Assembly: GCA_905234305.1 (NCBI GenBank)
Contig: CAJOHT010000025.1
Location: 1,589 to 13,923 of the forward strand
DNA: 12,335 nucleotides
Direction: 5' to 3'
Source of the DNA: an uncultured Ruminococcus sp.
Lineage (GTDB): Bacteria; Bacillota; Clostridia; Oscillospirales; Acutalibacteraceae
Shown: positions 1 through 6,994 of the stretch, piece after piece
Layout: every line of letters starts with the position of its first letter
Position numbering within the stretch: the stretch's first letter is position 1
The notes under the pieces: generated by a model
The model's input: only the letters and a program-made list of their open reading frames with translations
Database searches by the model: none
What the model was told of the DNA's origin: nothing
Position numbers and translations under genes: made by a program

Positions 1-2
1 TT

Positions 3-1151
3 GCGGTATTGGCGGTTGACGGATGCAGTAAAATGCTCGCTATAGGAGTTCAGGGGTTTAAGTTCAGGAGCGTTTCCGAGCCTGAGAGCGAGCTTGTTCA
101 GCGCGGCAGTCGAGAGGGGTTCACAGAGGCTATGCGTATTAATATGACATTGATACGTCGAAGAATGAAAAATCCGTCGCTTGTATTTGAAACGGCTTCG
201 GTAGGAAGCGAATCCAAAACAGATATAGCTATTTGTTATATAAAAGGAACCGCTACGGATTCCTCTGTAGAGGAAATAAGAAAACGTATAAAGGAATGCG
301 ATATTAAAGTTGTATTCGGAGCAGGGTATCTTGTTCCTTATCTTGAGGACAGCGGTAAAAACGAGATTTTTACGGGTGTAGGTATTACCGAACGTCCCGA
401 TTCTTTATGCGGAAAGCTGATGGAGGGCAGGATAGGAATAATAGTTGACGGTACTCCGTCGGTGCTTATAATTCCTCATCTTTTCGTTGAGAATTTCCAG
501 TCCGTTGACGATTATTCAAACCGTCCGTATTTCGCGGCGATTACAAGAATACTAAAGTATCTAGCTTACCTGACCTCAATTTTCTTCCCTGGACTCTATA
601 TTGCCTTTGTGATTTATCATCCCGATTATTTTCCCGCGGTATTGATGAAAACTATAAACGACTCTATCGAGCATACTCCGCTTCCTGTAATGCTCGAGGT
701 TTTTCTGATAGATTTTTTATACGAAATAATGCGTGAGGCGGGATTAAGACTGCCCAAGGTACTCGGGCACGCTGTCAGTATTGTCGGCGCGCTGGTAATA
801 GGGGATTGCGCTATTCAGGCGGGATTAATCGGCGCTCCTACTTTAATGGCGGTAGCGGTTGCGGCAATTTGCAGCTATGTAATTCCCGATTTATACCCTC
901 AGATTACCGTATTGAGGCTTAGCTTTATTGTAACGGGAGGAATACTCGGAGTATGGGGAATAGTTATGTTATCCTGTGTTGTGATGATTTATATGGCGTC
1001 AAAATCTACGCTCGGCGTAGTATTCATCTCTCCGATAACGCCGTTTTCAAAGTTTAATATGCGCGATGTTTTTATTAGATTGGGCTGGAAAAAGCTCTCT
1101 AAGCATACTATGAATGTTCAAAGTTTAAAAGGAGGCAGTAAGTATGAGTAA
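3..1151 (+). CDS. gerA: GerA-family spore germination protein (5' end missing at window edge)
   Basis: This encodes the A subunit of a Ger-type nutrient germinant receptor, which sits in the inner spore membrane and helps trigger germination. The visible 382 residues begin inside the soluble N-terminal domain. Family landmarks, numbered from the TTG at position 9, are VDGCSK (3-8), SEPESE...RGSREGFTE (about 23-40), the RRRMKNPSL segment (50-58) and TERPD...EGR...VDGTP (about 126-149). The C-terminal half has several hydrophobic segments (about 175-205, 225-245, 252-275, 278-295 and 305-332), as expected for the membrane domain. The TTG at 9 is unlikely to be the true start: the frame is open to the first base (codons GCG and GTA lie before it), and family members run to roughly 480-530 residues, so about 100-130 residues lie upstream. 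The 3' end overlaps gerB by 8 bases, which suggests translational coupling. Identification is firm; which germinant it senses cannot be told. Confidence 0.93.
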   Translation, partial: AVLAVDGCSKMLAIGVQGFKFRSVSEPESELVQRGSREGFTEAMRINMTLIRRRMKNPSLVFETASVGSESKTDIAICYIKGTATDSSVEEIRKRIKECDIKVVFGAGYLVPYLEDSGKNEIFTGVGITERPDSLCGKLMEGRIGIIVDGTPSVLIIPHLFVENFQSVDDYSNRPYFAAITRILKYLAYLTSIFFPGLYIAFVIYHPDYFPAVLMKTINDSIEHTPLPVMLEVFLIDFLYEIMREAGLRLPKVLGHAVSIVGALVIGDCAIQAGLIGAPTLMAVAVAAICSYVIPDLYPQITVLRLSFIVTGGILGVWGIVMLSCVVMIYMASKSTLGVVFISPITPFSKFNMRDVFIRLGWKKLSKHTMNVQSLKGGSKYE

Positions 1152-2076
1152 TAATAAAATAACTTTCCCGCAGTTTCTAACGATTAGTTTTTTATCCTCG
1201 CTTTCTTTTTTGCTTTTTATAAAAAACATTCCCTCGATTTATCTTATAATATGCGCTTTATCGGCTCTAACGGTAAACTTTTTTGTGATAATACTGTACA
1301 GGGGACAGGCTAAGGCTTTTTTATTACCGTTTTGCGGGGTGTATCTTGCGCTTTACTGTACTGTTGTAATCTCAAAATTCGCTGATTATATGTACAGAGC
1401 GCTTTCGTATGACCCGATGTGGCTTATTATAATAATCTTTTCGGTATTCGCTTTTTTCTGTACGGTAAAGGGGATAGAAGCGGTTTCGAGAGCCTCGGCG
1501 ATAATATCGGTCTTTGTTCTCGCGGGAATAATATATATGCTCGTCTGCGGTTTTTCAAAATTAAGACTTGAAGTTACCGCCGATTTACCGTCTGAAGTTG
1601 TTTCCTCAATAATTTTGCTTTTGCCCTCGGTAATCTATGTTATTAATTACGAAAGTATTATTTCTGTTAAAAAGCGTTATTATTTTATAGCATCAGCGTT
1701 AATGCTTGCGGTATATTTTTATTTTATCCTTACTGCTGTCAGAGTTAATTCTTCTTATCCTATACAGTTTATCCCCGAGAATTCAAAAATAGGCGTATTT
1801 AAGGGAGCCGATTGTATATTGCTCGCGATACTTACAATTTCGGGCATCTACAGCGTAGCGGTCTCAGCAACGGGGCTTTTTAAATATTTTAAGCATAGAT
1901 ATTTAACAAACTCGCTTTTTACCGCGATAGTGGCAGTTTTGTCCGTTGTTGCAATATATACAGGATTTTCGGAAAACCTTATAAGCTATATTTTTGTTCC
2001 TTTTACACTTGTGGTTCTATTAGTAATAATAGTTATTTCGGCGGCGCTACGAGGACATATGTATAAAAATTCATAA
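1144..2076 (+). CDS. gerB: GerB-family spore germination permease
   Basis: This encodes the B subunit of the germinant receptor, an integral membrane protein of the APC-type transporter superfamily. The 310-residue product is hydrophobic throughout, with roughly nine or ten membrane-spanning segments and short charged loops such as KKRYYF near residue 175. Its start is well supported: AAGGAGG at 1129-1135 lies 8 bases before the ATG, inside the end of gerA. In the family, A and B subunits normally form a receptor with a GerC lipoprotein. No gerC follows here; it may lie upstream, since the order varies in Clostridia. At 310 residues the protein is shorter than the usual 360 or so, without an obvious break in frame. 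The call rests on hydrophobic pattern, N-terminal resemblance and the gerA neighbour, so the family is likely but no single motif is decisive. Confidence 0.85.
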   Translation: MSNNKITFPQFLTISFLSSLSFLLFIKNIPSIYLIICALSALTVNFFVIILYRGQAKAFLLPFCGVYLALYCTVVISKFADYMYRALSYDPMWLIIIIFSVFAFFCTVKGIEAVSRASAIISVFVLAGIIYMLVCGFSKLRLEVTADLPSEVVSSIILLLPSVIYVINYESIISVKKRYYFIASALMLAVYFYFILTAVRVNSSYPIQFIPENSKIGVFKGADCILLAILTISGIYSVAVSATGLFKYFKHRYLTNSLFTAIVAVLSVVAIYTGFSENLISYIFVPFTLVVLLVIIVISAALRGHMYKNS

Positions 2077-2090
2077 ATTGTAAAAAAAAT

Positions 2091-2157
2091 CATAAAATTT
2101 ACTTTTCAAAACGCGTATTTTGTAGTATAATATTATCCGTGTAAATATAATTTTATG
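2091..2157. repeat. Inverted repeat CATAAAATT / AATTTTATG around the hprK promoter
   Basis: CATAAAATT at 2091-2099 is the exact reverse complement of AATTTTATG at 2149-2157, so a 9-base inverted repeat brackets the predicted promoter with 49 bases between the arms. A third near copy, TTCATAAATT, is at 2070-2079 across the gerB stop codon. The gap is very AT-rich, so chance is a serious alternative. A function as a binding site is only a guess. Confidence 0.3.
2103..2131 (+). promoter_or_regulatory. Predicted sigma-A type promoter for the hprK operon
   Basis: A perfect -10 hexamer TATAAT lies at 2126-2131. Exactly 17 bases upstream is TTTTCA at 2103-2108, matching four of six positions of the -35 consensus TTGACA. 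Transcription would start near 2138 and give a leader of about 34 bases with an AAGGTGG ribosome-binding site at 2158-2164 before the hprK ATG. It is the only good promoter I see in front of the eleven-gene run. The spacer holds an imperfect 16-base palindrome (2107-2122), which could be an operator or chance. Confidence 0.7.
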
Positions 2158-2171
2158 AAGGTGGGTTTGTT

Positions 2172-3125
2172 ATGGCTGTAGAATACTCAGTTACGCTGAA
2201 AAAGATTATCGACGATTTATCGCTTTCACCCTTGTATATGCCCATCAGAATAATAAACAGCAATATTAGCCGTCCCGGGCTTATGCTTACAGGTTATTTT
2301 GATTTTTTTGATACAACCCGTATTCTTGTATTCGGACATACTGAATTCTCCTATCTTTCACGCTTCGGAATTGAGCAGCAGCAACACGTAATAGACTCTA
2401 TCTTCAGGTTAGGACCTCCCGCTGTAATTTTATGCAGAAGTTATGAGTTCAACGACGCTATGATGCACAGCGCCGAGGAGCATAATATCCCGATTCTTCA
2501 GTCAGCGGATACGACATCATCGCTTACCGCGGGAATTGTTACTCTGCTTAGTAAGGAGCTTGCTCCCAGGATTACCCGCCACGGAGTTCTGGTAGAGGTA
2601 TACGGCGAGGGTTGTCTTATTATCGGCGACAGCGGGGTAGGTAAAAGCGAGACGGCTATTGAGCTTATGAAGCGCGGACACCGTTTAATAGCTGATGACG
2701 CCGTTGAGATACGTAAAATCGATAATCATACCTTAATCGGTCAGTCGCCTCAGAATATCCGTCATTTTGTCGAGCTTCGCGGAGTCGGAATTATAAACGC
2801 GAGAAATCTTTTCGGAATGGGTTCTATTAAACTCACCGAAAAAATCGATATGGTAATTAACCTGGAGCTTTGGGACGGTAAAAAGGCTTACGACAGGATG
2901 GGACTTGAAAACGAGTATATGGAGATTTTAAGTATCGATATACCGATTATGACTATTCCCGTAAAACCTGGTCGAAATCTATCGAATATTATTGAGGTCG
3001 CGGCTATGAATAACCGACAGAAGAAGATGGGCTATAATGCCGCTCAGGATCTTCTCACAAGCCTCGGTATGGAAATCGACGACGAGATGATAGAGAAACG
3101 CGTTGTCGATAACTGGGATAAATAA
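2172..3125 (+). CDS. hprK: HPr kinase/phosphorylase
   Basis: This is the bifunctional enzyme that phosphorylates HPr of the sugar phosphotransferase system on a regulatory serine and can remove that phosphate, setting carbon catabolite control in low-GC Gram-positive bacteria. It is a cytosolic hexamer in the family. The 317-residue length is typical. Visible landmarks are RHGVLVEVYG (136-145) with the conserved histidine, the Walker A loop GDSGVGKS (152-159), RGHRLIADD (168-176), the HPrK signature VELRGVGIINA (200-210) and the C-terminal loop PVKPGRN (263-269). The ATG has AAGGTGG 7 bases upstream. It is the first gene of the operon, behind the predicted promoter. The HPr gene (ptsH) is not in the window. 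All key motifs look intact. Confidence 0.97.
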   Translation: MAVEYSVTLKKIIDDLSLSPLYMPIRIINSNISRPGLMLTGYFDFFDTTRILVFGHTEFSYLSRFGIEQQQHVIDSIFRLGPPAVILCRSYEFNDAMMHSAEEHNIPILQSADTTSSLTAGIVTLLSKELAPRITRHGVLVEVYGEGCLIIGDSGVGKSETAIELMKRGHRLIADDAVEIRKIDNHTLIGQSPQNIRHFVELRGVGIINARNLFGMGSIKLTEKIDMVINLELWDGKKAYDRMGLENEYMEILSIDIPIMTIPVKPGRNLSNIIEVAAMNNRQKKMGYNAAQDLLTSLGMEIDDEMIEKRVVDNWDK

Positions 3126-3145
3126 ACTTAAAAAGGAAAACGACT

Positions 3146-4054
3146 ATGAATAAATTTGAGGGTTTATATCTATTAGCTCAAGGACTCGGAGCCAATGCAA
3201 AATATAACGAGTCTATGAAAAATCATACAACCTTTAAAATAGGCGGAGACGCTTCGCTTTATATCGAGGTTGAAACCGTCAAGCAGTTATCGGAAATTAA
3301 AAAACAATGTAAAAACGAAGGCATTGACTACATAGTTTTGGGAAAAGGCAGTAATGTCGTAGTTAATGATAACGGACTTGATAAGGCTGTAATAAAGCTC
3401 TCGGGAGAGTTTTGCGGCGTTAGTATGCTCGACAGCGATACTATCTATTGCGGAGCGGGGCTTTCTTTAGCGGGTCTTTGTAAAGAAGCTGAAAGTAAAA
3501 AACTATCGGGACTTGAGTTCGCGTGGGGTATCCCTGGTTCGGTCGGAGGCGCTGTGTTTATGAACGCGGGAGCTTACGGCGGCGAGATGAAGGATGTTAT
3601 TTATCAGGTTAATCATATTGATGATGACGGACGCTTGGGAACGATAAAGGCGGCTGATTTAAAGCTCGGCTATCGCCACAGCGTTTATAAGGAGAACGGC
3701 TTTACGATTATCGGCGTTACCTTAAAACTTACGCCTGATAACCCTCTCGCTATAAGAGAGCGTATGGATGATTATATGGGAAGGCGTAAGGATAAACAGC
3801 CGCTTGAGTATCCGTCGGCGGGTTCTGTTTTCCGCCGTCCCGAGGGTAATTACGCGGGCGCGTTAATCGAAAAGTGCGGTCTTAAGGGCAAGAGCGTCGG
3901 CGGAGCGCAGGTTTCCGAAAAACACGCTGGATTTATAATTAATACAGGCGGGGCTACTGCCGAGGATGTTAAAGGTCTTATAACACTTATTCAGAATACT
4001 GTTAAAAATGAAACAGGTTACGATTTAAAAAGAGAAGTTATTTTTCTAGATTAG
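3146..4054 (+). CDS. murB: UDP-N-acetylenolpyruvoylglucosamine reductase
   Basis: This cytosolic flavoenzyme reduces UDP-GlcNAc-enolpyruvate to UDP-MurNAc with NADPH, the second committed step of peptidoglycan precursor synthesis. The 302 residues fit the shorter type II MurB found in Firmicutes. FAD-binding landmarks are HTTFKIGG (27-34), LGKGSNVVV (65-73) and GIPGSVGGAVFMNAGAYGG (128-146). Likely catalytic residues are Arg177 in GYRHS, Ser227 in PSAGSVFRRP and Glu297 in KREVIF. AAAAGGA at 3131-3137 supports the ATG, 20 bases after the hprK stop. The hprK-murB-rapZ-whiA grouping is seen in several Clostridia. No residue is conspicuously missing. Confidence 0.97.
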   Translation: MNKFEGLYLLAQGLGANAKYNESMKNHTTFKIGGDASLYIEVETVKQLSEIKKQCKNEGIDYIVLGKGSNVVVNDNGLDKAVIKLSGEFCGVSMLDSDTIYCGAGLSLAGLCKEAESKKLSGLEFAWGIPGSVGGAVFMNAGAYGGEMKDVIYQVNHIDDDGRLGTIKAADLKLGYRHSVYKENGFTIIGVTLKLTPDNPLAIRERMDDYMGRRKDKQPLEYPSAGSVFRRPEGNYAGALIEKCGLKGKSVGGAQVSEKHAGFIINTGGATAEDVKGLITLIQNTVKNETGYDLKREVIFLD

Positions 4055-4074
4055 AATTATACACAGGATTGACT

Positions 4075-4947
4075 ATGGATTTTGTAATTATTACGGGCTT
4101 GTCTGGCGCGGGTAAAACTTGTGCTTTACACGCCTTGGAGGATATCGGCTTTTACTGCGTTGATAATCTTCCCTCAAGTTTGCTTACTACTTTTTATAAT
4201 CTTTGTGAAACCTCGACCGACTCCGCTATGAAGAAGGTCGCGGTGGTGATTGACGTAAGAGGCGGAAACATTTTAGCGGGATTTTATGAGGATATTAAAG
4301 GCTTTAAAAAGAACAATAAACCTTTCAGCCTTATGTTCCTTGACGCTAAGGAAGATGTTCTTGTAACAAGGTTTAAGGAAACAAGACGCCGCCATCCGCT
4401 TGCCGATACGGTTCCCGATAAAAGCGTCGAAAGCGCGATTTTGCTTGAGGTTTCTTATCTTGAGCCGTTTAAGAAAATTGCCGATCATATTATAGATACA
4501 ACTAACGTAAGTGTTAAGCTCTTAAAGGAACGTATAACCGAGCTGTTCCTCGTTAACAGGGAAAAGGGGATTATTCTATCGTTTATCTCCTTCGGCTTTA
4601 AGCACGGGATTCCCGTTGACTGTGATACGGTTTTTGATACAAGATGTTTGCCTAATCCCTTTTATATTTCCGAGCTTCGCGAAAAAACGGGACTCGACAG
4701 CGAAGTTTACGATTATGTTTTTTCATTTAAAGAGAGTAAGGAATTTGTAAAAAAACTGATTGATTTTCTCGACTGCTCGGTTCCGCTTTACCGTAAGGAG
4801 GGCAAGGCTGAGCTTGTAGTAGGAATAGGCTGTACAGGTGGTCAGCACAGGAGCGTCGCAATCGCCGAAACGCTGAGAAATCATTTCTCCGAAATCGGAT
4901 ATAACAGTTCCGTATTTCACCGCGACGCTAAAAAGATTATTAACTAA
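4075..4947 (+). CDS. rapZ: RapZ/YvcJ-family nucleotide-binding protein
   Basis: This is a P-loop nucleotide-binding protein. In enteric bacteria RapZ is an RNase E adaptor controlling amino-sugar synthesis; in Firmicutes the homologue YvcJ binds and hydrolyses nucleotides, and its exact role is less clear. I place the start at ATG 4075, giving 290 residues, because AGGA at 4065-4068 sits 6 bases upstream and the family typically begins close to the P-loop; an in-frame TTG at 4069 would add two residues. Landmarks are Walker A GLSGAGKT (8-15), VDNLP (29-33), DVRGG (60-64), KETRRRHPL (about 101-109), SFGFKHGIP (172-180), DTRCLPNPF (188-196) and GCTGGQHRS (252-260). Next to whiA, as in many Firmicutes, but yvcK, usually between them, is absent. 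Confidence 0.95.
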   Translation: MDFVIITGLSGAGKTCALHALEDIGFYCVDNLPSSLLTTFYNLCETSTDSAMKKVAVVIDVRGGNILAGFYEDIKGFKKNNKPFSLMFLDAKEDVLVTRFKETRRRHPLADTVPDKSVESAILLEVSYLEPFKKIADHIIDTTNVSVKLLKERITELFLVNREKGIILSFISFGFKHGIPVDCDTVFDTRCLPNPFYISELREKTGLDSEVYDYVFSFKESKEFVKKLIDFLDCSVPLYRKEGKAELVVGIGCTGGQHRSVAIAETLRNHFSEIGYNSSVFHRDAKKIIN

Positions 4948-4959
4948 AGGATATATAAA

Positions 4960-5877
4960 ATGTCGTTTTCGTCCGAGGTTAAGCGTGAGTTAACCGTTAT
5001 AAAAACCGATTCAAAAGAAAGTTTGCTTGCCGAATGTTATGGTATGCTGCTCTTTTCCTCGCGCTTCAACAGCAGGGAGATTGTGTTCAAAACCGAAAGC
5101 TGCGATTGCGCTTTAAGGCTTGAGTATCTGCTCGATACCCTGTTTTCGGTCAGTATAAATAAGCAAAGCGATAAAAAAACAGAAGCATTTAAACAGAGCC
5201 TTTATAAAATATCGGTTCAAAACGCTGATGATTGCAAACGCATTTATGAGATGTTCGGTCATACGCGCCGTGACGTTAAGCTCAGAATAAACCGTGCTAA
5301 TATTGATGATGAAAATTTATATCCGAGCTTTTTAAGAGGAGTATTTTTAAGCTGCGGTTCGGTAATAAACCCCAGCAAAAGCTACCATCTTGAGCTTTTT
5401 GTTGCTCATAAAACGCTTGCCGAGAATCTTATTCATCTTATAAACGAGGTAGAGGTTTTTTCGATTAATCCTAGGCTTGCCGCAAGAAAAGGCGGATACA
5501 TAGTCTATCTTAAGGGCAACGCCGAAATCTGCGACTTTTTAGCGTATCTCGGTGCGGGCAATTCGGTTATGGCTATAATCGAGGCTACCGCATATAAAGA
5601 AATGATTAATAAGCTCAACCGAAGGCAGAATTCGGAGCTAGCGAATATTAAGAAAAAAGCCGACGCTTCAGCTAAACAGATTATAGCTATAAAAAAGATT
5701 ATCGATAAAAAGGGTATAGATTATTTACCGTCCGATTTAAAGCCGTTAGCGCTTCTAAGGCTTGACAACCCCGATATGTCTTTAAAGGAACTTGGGGAGA
5801 ATTTACAGCCGAAAATATCCCGAAGCGGAGTTAATCACAGGCTGGATAGAATATTTAAAATCGCGGATTCGATTTAG
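4960..5877 (+). CDS. whiA: DNA-binding protein WhiA
   Basis: WhiA links a degenerate LAGLIDADG homing-endonuclease fold to a C-terminal helix-turn-helix. It is a sporulation and division regulator in Streptomyces; in Bacillus it influences cell division and chromosome segregation. The 305-residue length is typical. Visible landmarks are the N-terminal SFSSEVKREL (2-11), the LAGLIDADG-like region FLRGVFLSCGSVINPSKSYH (124-143), a second half around YIVYLKGNAEICDFLAYLGA (180-199), the linker NRRQNSELANIKK (220-232) and the helix-turn-helix from SLKELGENL to SRSGVNHRLDRI (about 274-298). AAAGGA at 4946-4951 overlaps the rapZ stop and sets the ATG. The gene is complete and clearly recognised. Confidence 0.96.
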   Translation: MSFSSEVKRELTVIKTDSKESLLAECYGMLLFSSRFNSREIVFKTESCDCALRLEYLLDTLFSVSINKQSDKKTEAFKQSLYKISVQNADDCKRIYEMFGHTRRDVKLRINRANIDDENLYPSFLRGVFLSCGSVINPSKSYHLELFVAHKTLAENLIHLINEVEVFSINPRLAARKGGYIVYLKGNAEICDFLAYLGAGNSVMAIIEATAYKEMINKLNRRQNSELANIKKKADASAKQIIAIKKIIDKKGIDYLPSDLKPLALLRLDNPDMSLKELGENLQPKISRSGVNHRLDRIFKIADSI

Positions 5878-5885
5878 GAGGAATT

Positions 5886-6104
5886 ATGGATAATAAAATG
5901 ACTCTTGAACAGGCTAACGAAAAGCTGGAGCTTGTTGTTAAAAAAATGGAGAGCGGCGAGCTTTCCCTTGAGGATAGTATGAAGTATTACGAAGAAGCGT
6001 TTAAGCTGATTTCATACTGCTATGAACAACTTGATGATTTTAAAGGACAGATTATCGATATAAATAAAAGAATTGATGAGATAAAAAACAACGGAGGAAA
6101 GTAA
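5886..6104 (+). CDS. xseB: Exodeoxyribonuclease VII small subunit
   Basis: This is the small subunit of exonuclease VII, which with several copies per large XseA subunit degrades single-stranded DNA. The 72-residue helical protein shows the family core EKLELVVKKMESGELSLEDSMKYYEE (residues 12-37), with the well-conserved LESGE-LSLE-S pattern. A full AGGAGG at 5876-5881 overlaps the whiA stop codon TAG and gives an unambiguous ATG. The stop codon TAA shares its last A with the ispA ATG. In many bacteria xseA lies directly upstream; here whiA takes that place and no xseA is in the window, so the large subunit must be encoded elsewhere if the enzyme is made. Confidence 0.93.
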   Translation: MDNKMTLEQANEKLELVVKKMESGELSLEDSMKYYEEAFKLISYCYEQLDDFKGQIIDINKRIDEIKNNGGK

Positions 6105-6973
6105 TGAACGATTTAAAAATGATAGAACAGGCGCTATACGCTTATGTGCCGTCTGATTACGAGTACGCTAAGGCTCTTACCGATTCAATGTCCTACAGCC
6201 TTGAAGCAGGCGGCAAGAGAATTCGTCCGAGGCTTGTTCTTGAATTCGCAAGGCTTTGCGGAGGAGATGAAAAAGCCGCTTTACCTTTCGCGTGCGCTCT
6301 TGAAATGATTCATACTTTTTCGCTTATTCATGATGATTTACCGTGTATGGACGATGACGATATGCGTCGCGGCAAGCCGTCTAACCATAAGGTTTTCGGT
6401 GAGGATATCGCTTTGTTGGCGGGTGATGCTCTTTTGAGCCTTGCTTTTGAGATAGCTTCAGCGCCCGAGACGGTAAAAAACGCAGGCGCCGAGGTTTGCG
6501 TAAGATGTGTTAATATTCTTTCCGCTTATTGCGGTGCGACGGGTATGATAGGCGGTCAGGTTATAGACCTTGAAAATGAGAATAAAATCGCTGATCTTGA
6601 TTCCGTTACCGAGTGCAACCGTAAAAAAACAGGAGCGCTTATCAAGGCTGCGTGCGAGATGGGATGTGTATGCGCGGGAGCTGATAAAAAACAGATTGCC
6701 GCTGCTAGATTATTTGCCGAGAATATCGGTATCGCGTTCCAGATTGTTGACGATATTCTTGACGTTACATCTACCGACGAGGAACTAGGAAAGCCTGTCG
6801 GCAGCGACGAAGAAAACAATAAATCAACTTACGTTTCTTTACTTGGAATCGAGGAATGTAAGAGAAGAGTGGACAAGCTGACCGGCGAGGCTATAGAGGC
6901 GCTTGAGTTGTTTAACGGCGATACCTCGTCGCTAAAGGAGCTTGCGTTAAGCCTTTCTAAAAGAACGAATTAA
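6104..6973 (+). CDS. ispA: Farnesyl diphosphate synthase (polyprenyl synthetase family)
   Basis: This cytosolic prenyltransferase condenses dimethylallyl or geranyl diphosphate with isopentenyl diphosphate, most likely to farnesyl diphosphate (C15), the precursor of undecaprenyl and quinone side chains. The 289-residue length is normal. Landmarks are GGKRIRP (36-42), the first Asp-rich motif in HDDLPCMDDDDMRRGKP (76-92) with the two-residue insertion typical of bacterial short-chain synthases, GGQ (150-152), KKTG (174-177) and the second Asp-rich motif DDILD (216-220). GGAGGA at 6093-6098 precedes the ATG, whose A is the last base of the xseB stop. It sits before dxs, the first enzyme of the pathway that feeds it. 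Chain length (C15 versus C20) is inferred, not shown. Confidence 0.95.
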   Translation: MNDLKMIEQALYAYVPSDYEYAKALTDSMSYSLEAGGKRIRPRLVLEFARLCGGDEKAALPFACALEMIHTFSLIHDDLPCMDDDDMRRGKPSNHKVFGEDIALLAGDALLSLAFEIASAPETVKNAGAEVCVRCVNILSAYCGATGMIGGQVIDLENENKIADLDSVTECNRKKTGALIKAACEMGCVCAGADKKQIAAARLFAENIGIAFQIVDDILDVTSTDEELGKPVGSDEENNKSTYVSLLGIEECKRRVDKLTGEAIEALELFNGDTSSLKELALSLSKRTN

Positions 6974-6994
6974 AATATATCGGGGGTAAGGATT

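Noticed and set aside
9..1151. TTG at position 9 as the true start of gerA
   Set aside because: The frame stays open to the first base of the window, and the protein would begin inside a conserved domain, so the gene is cut by the window edge.
2105..2119. Possible catabolite-responsive (cre) site upstream of hprK
   Set aside because: Aligned on the central CG, about 7 of 10 informative positions fit, but the conserved G and the conserved C of the two half-sites are both missing, so it is too weak to call.
6556..6819. Minus-strand open frame of 87 codons within ispA
   Set aside because: Serine-rich, low-complexity translation expected from reading an ordinary gene backwards; it overlaps the conserved ispA region.
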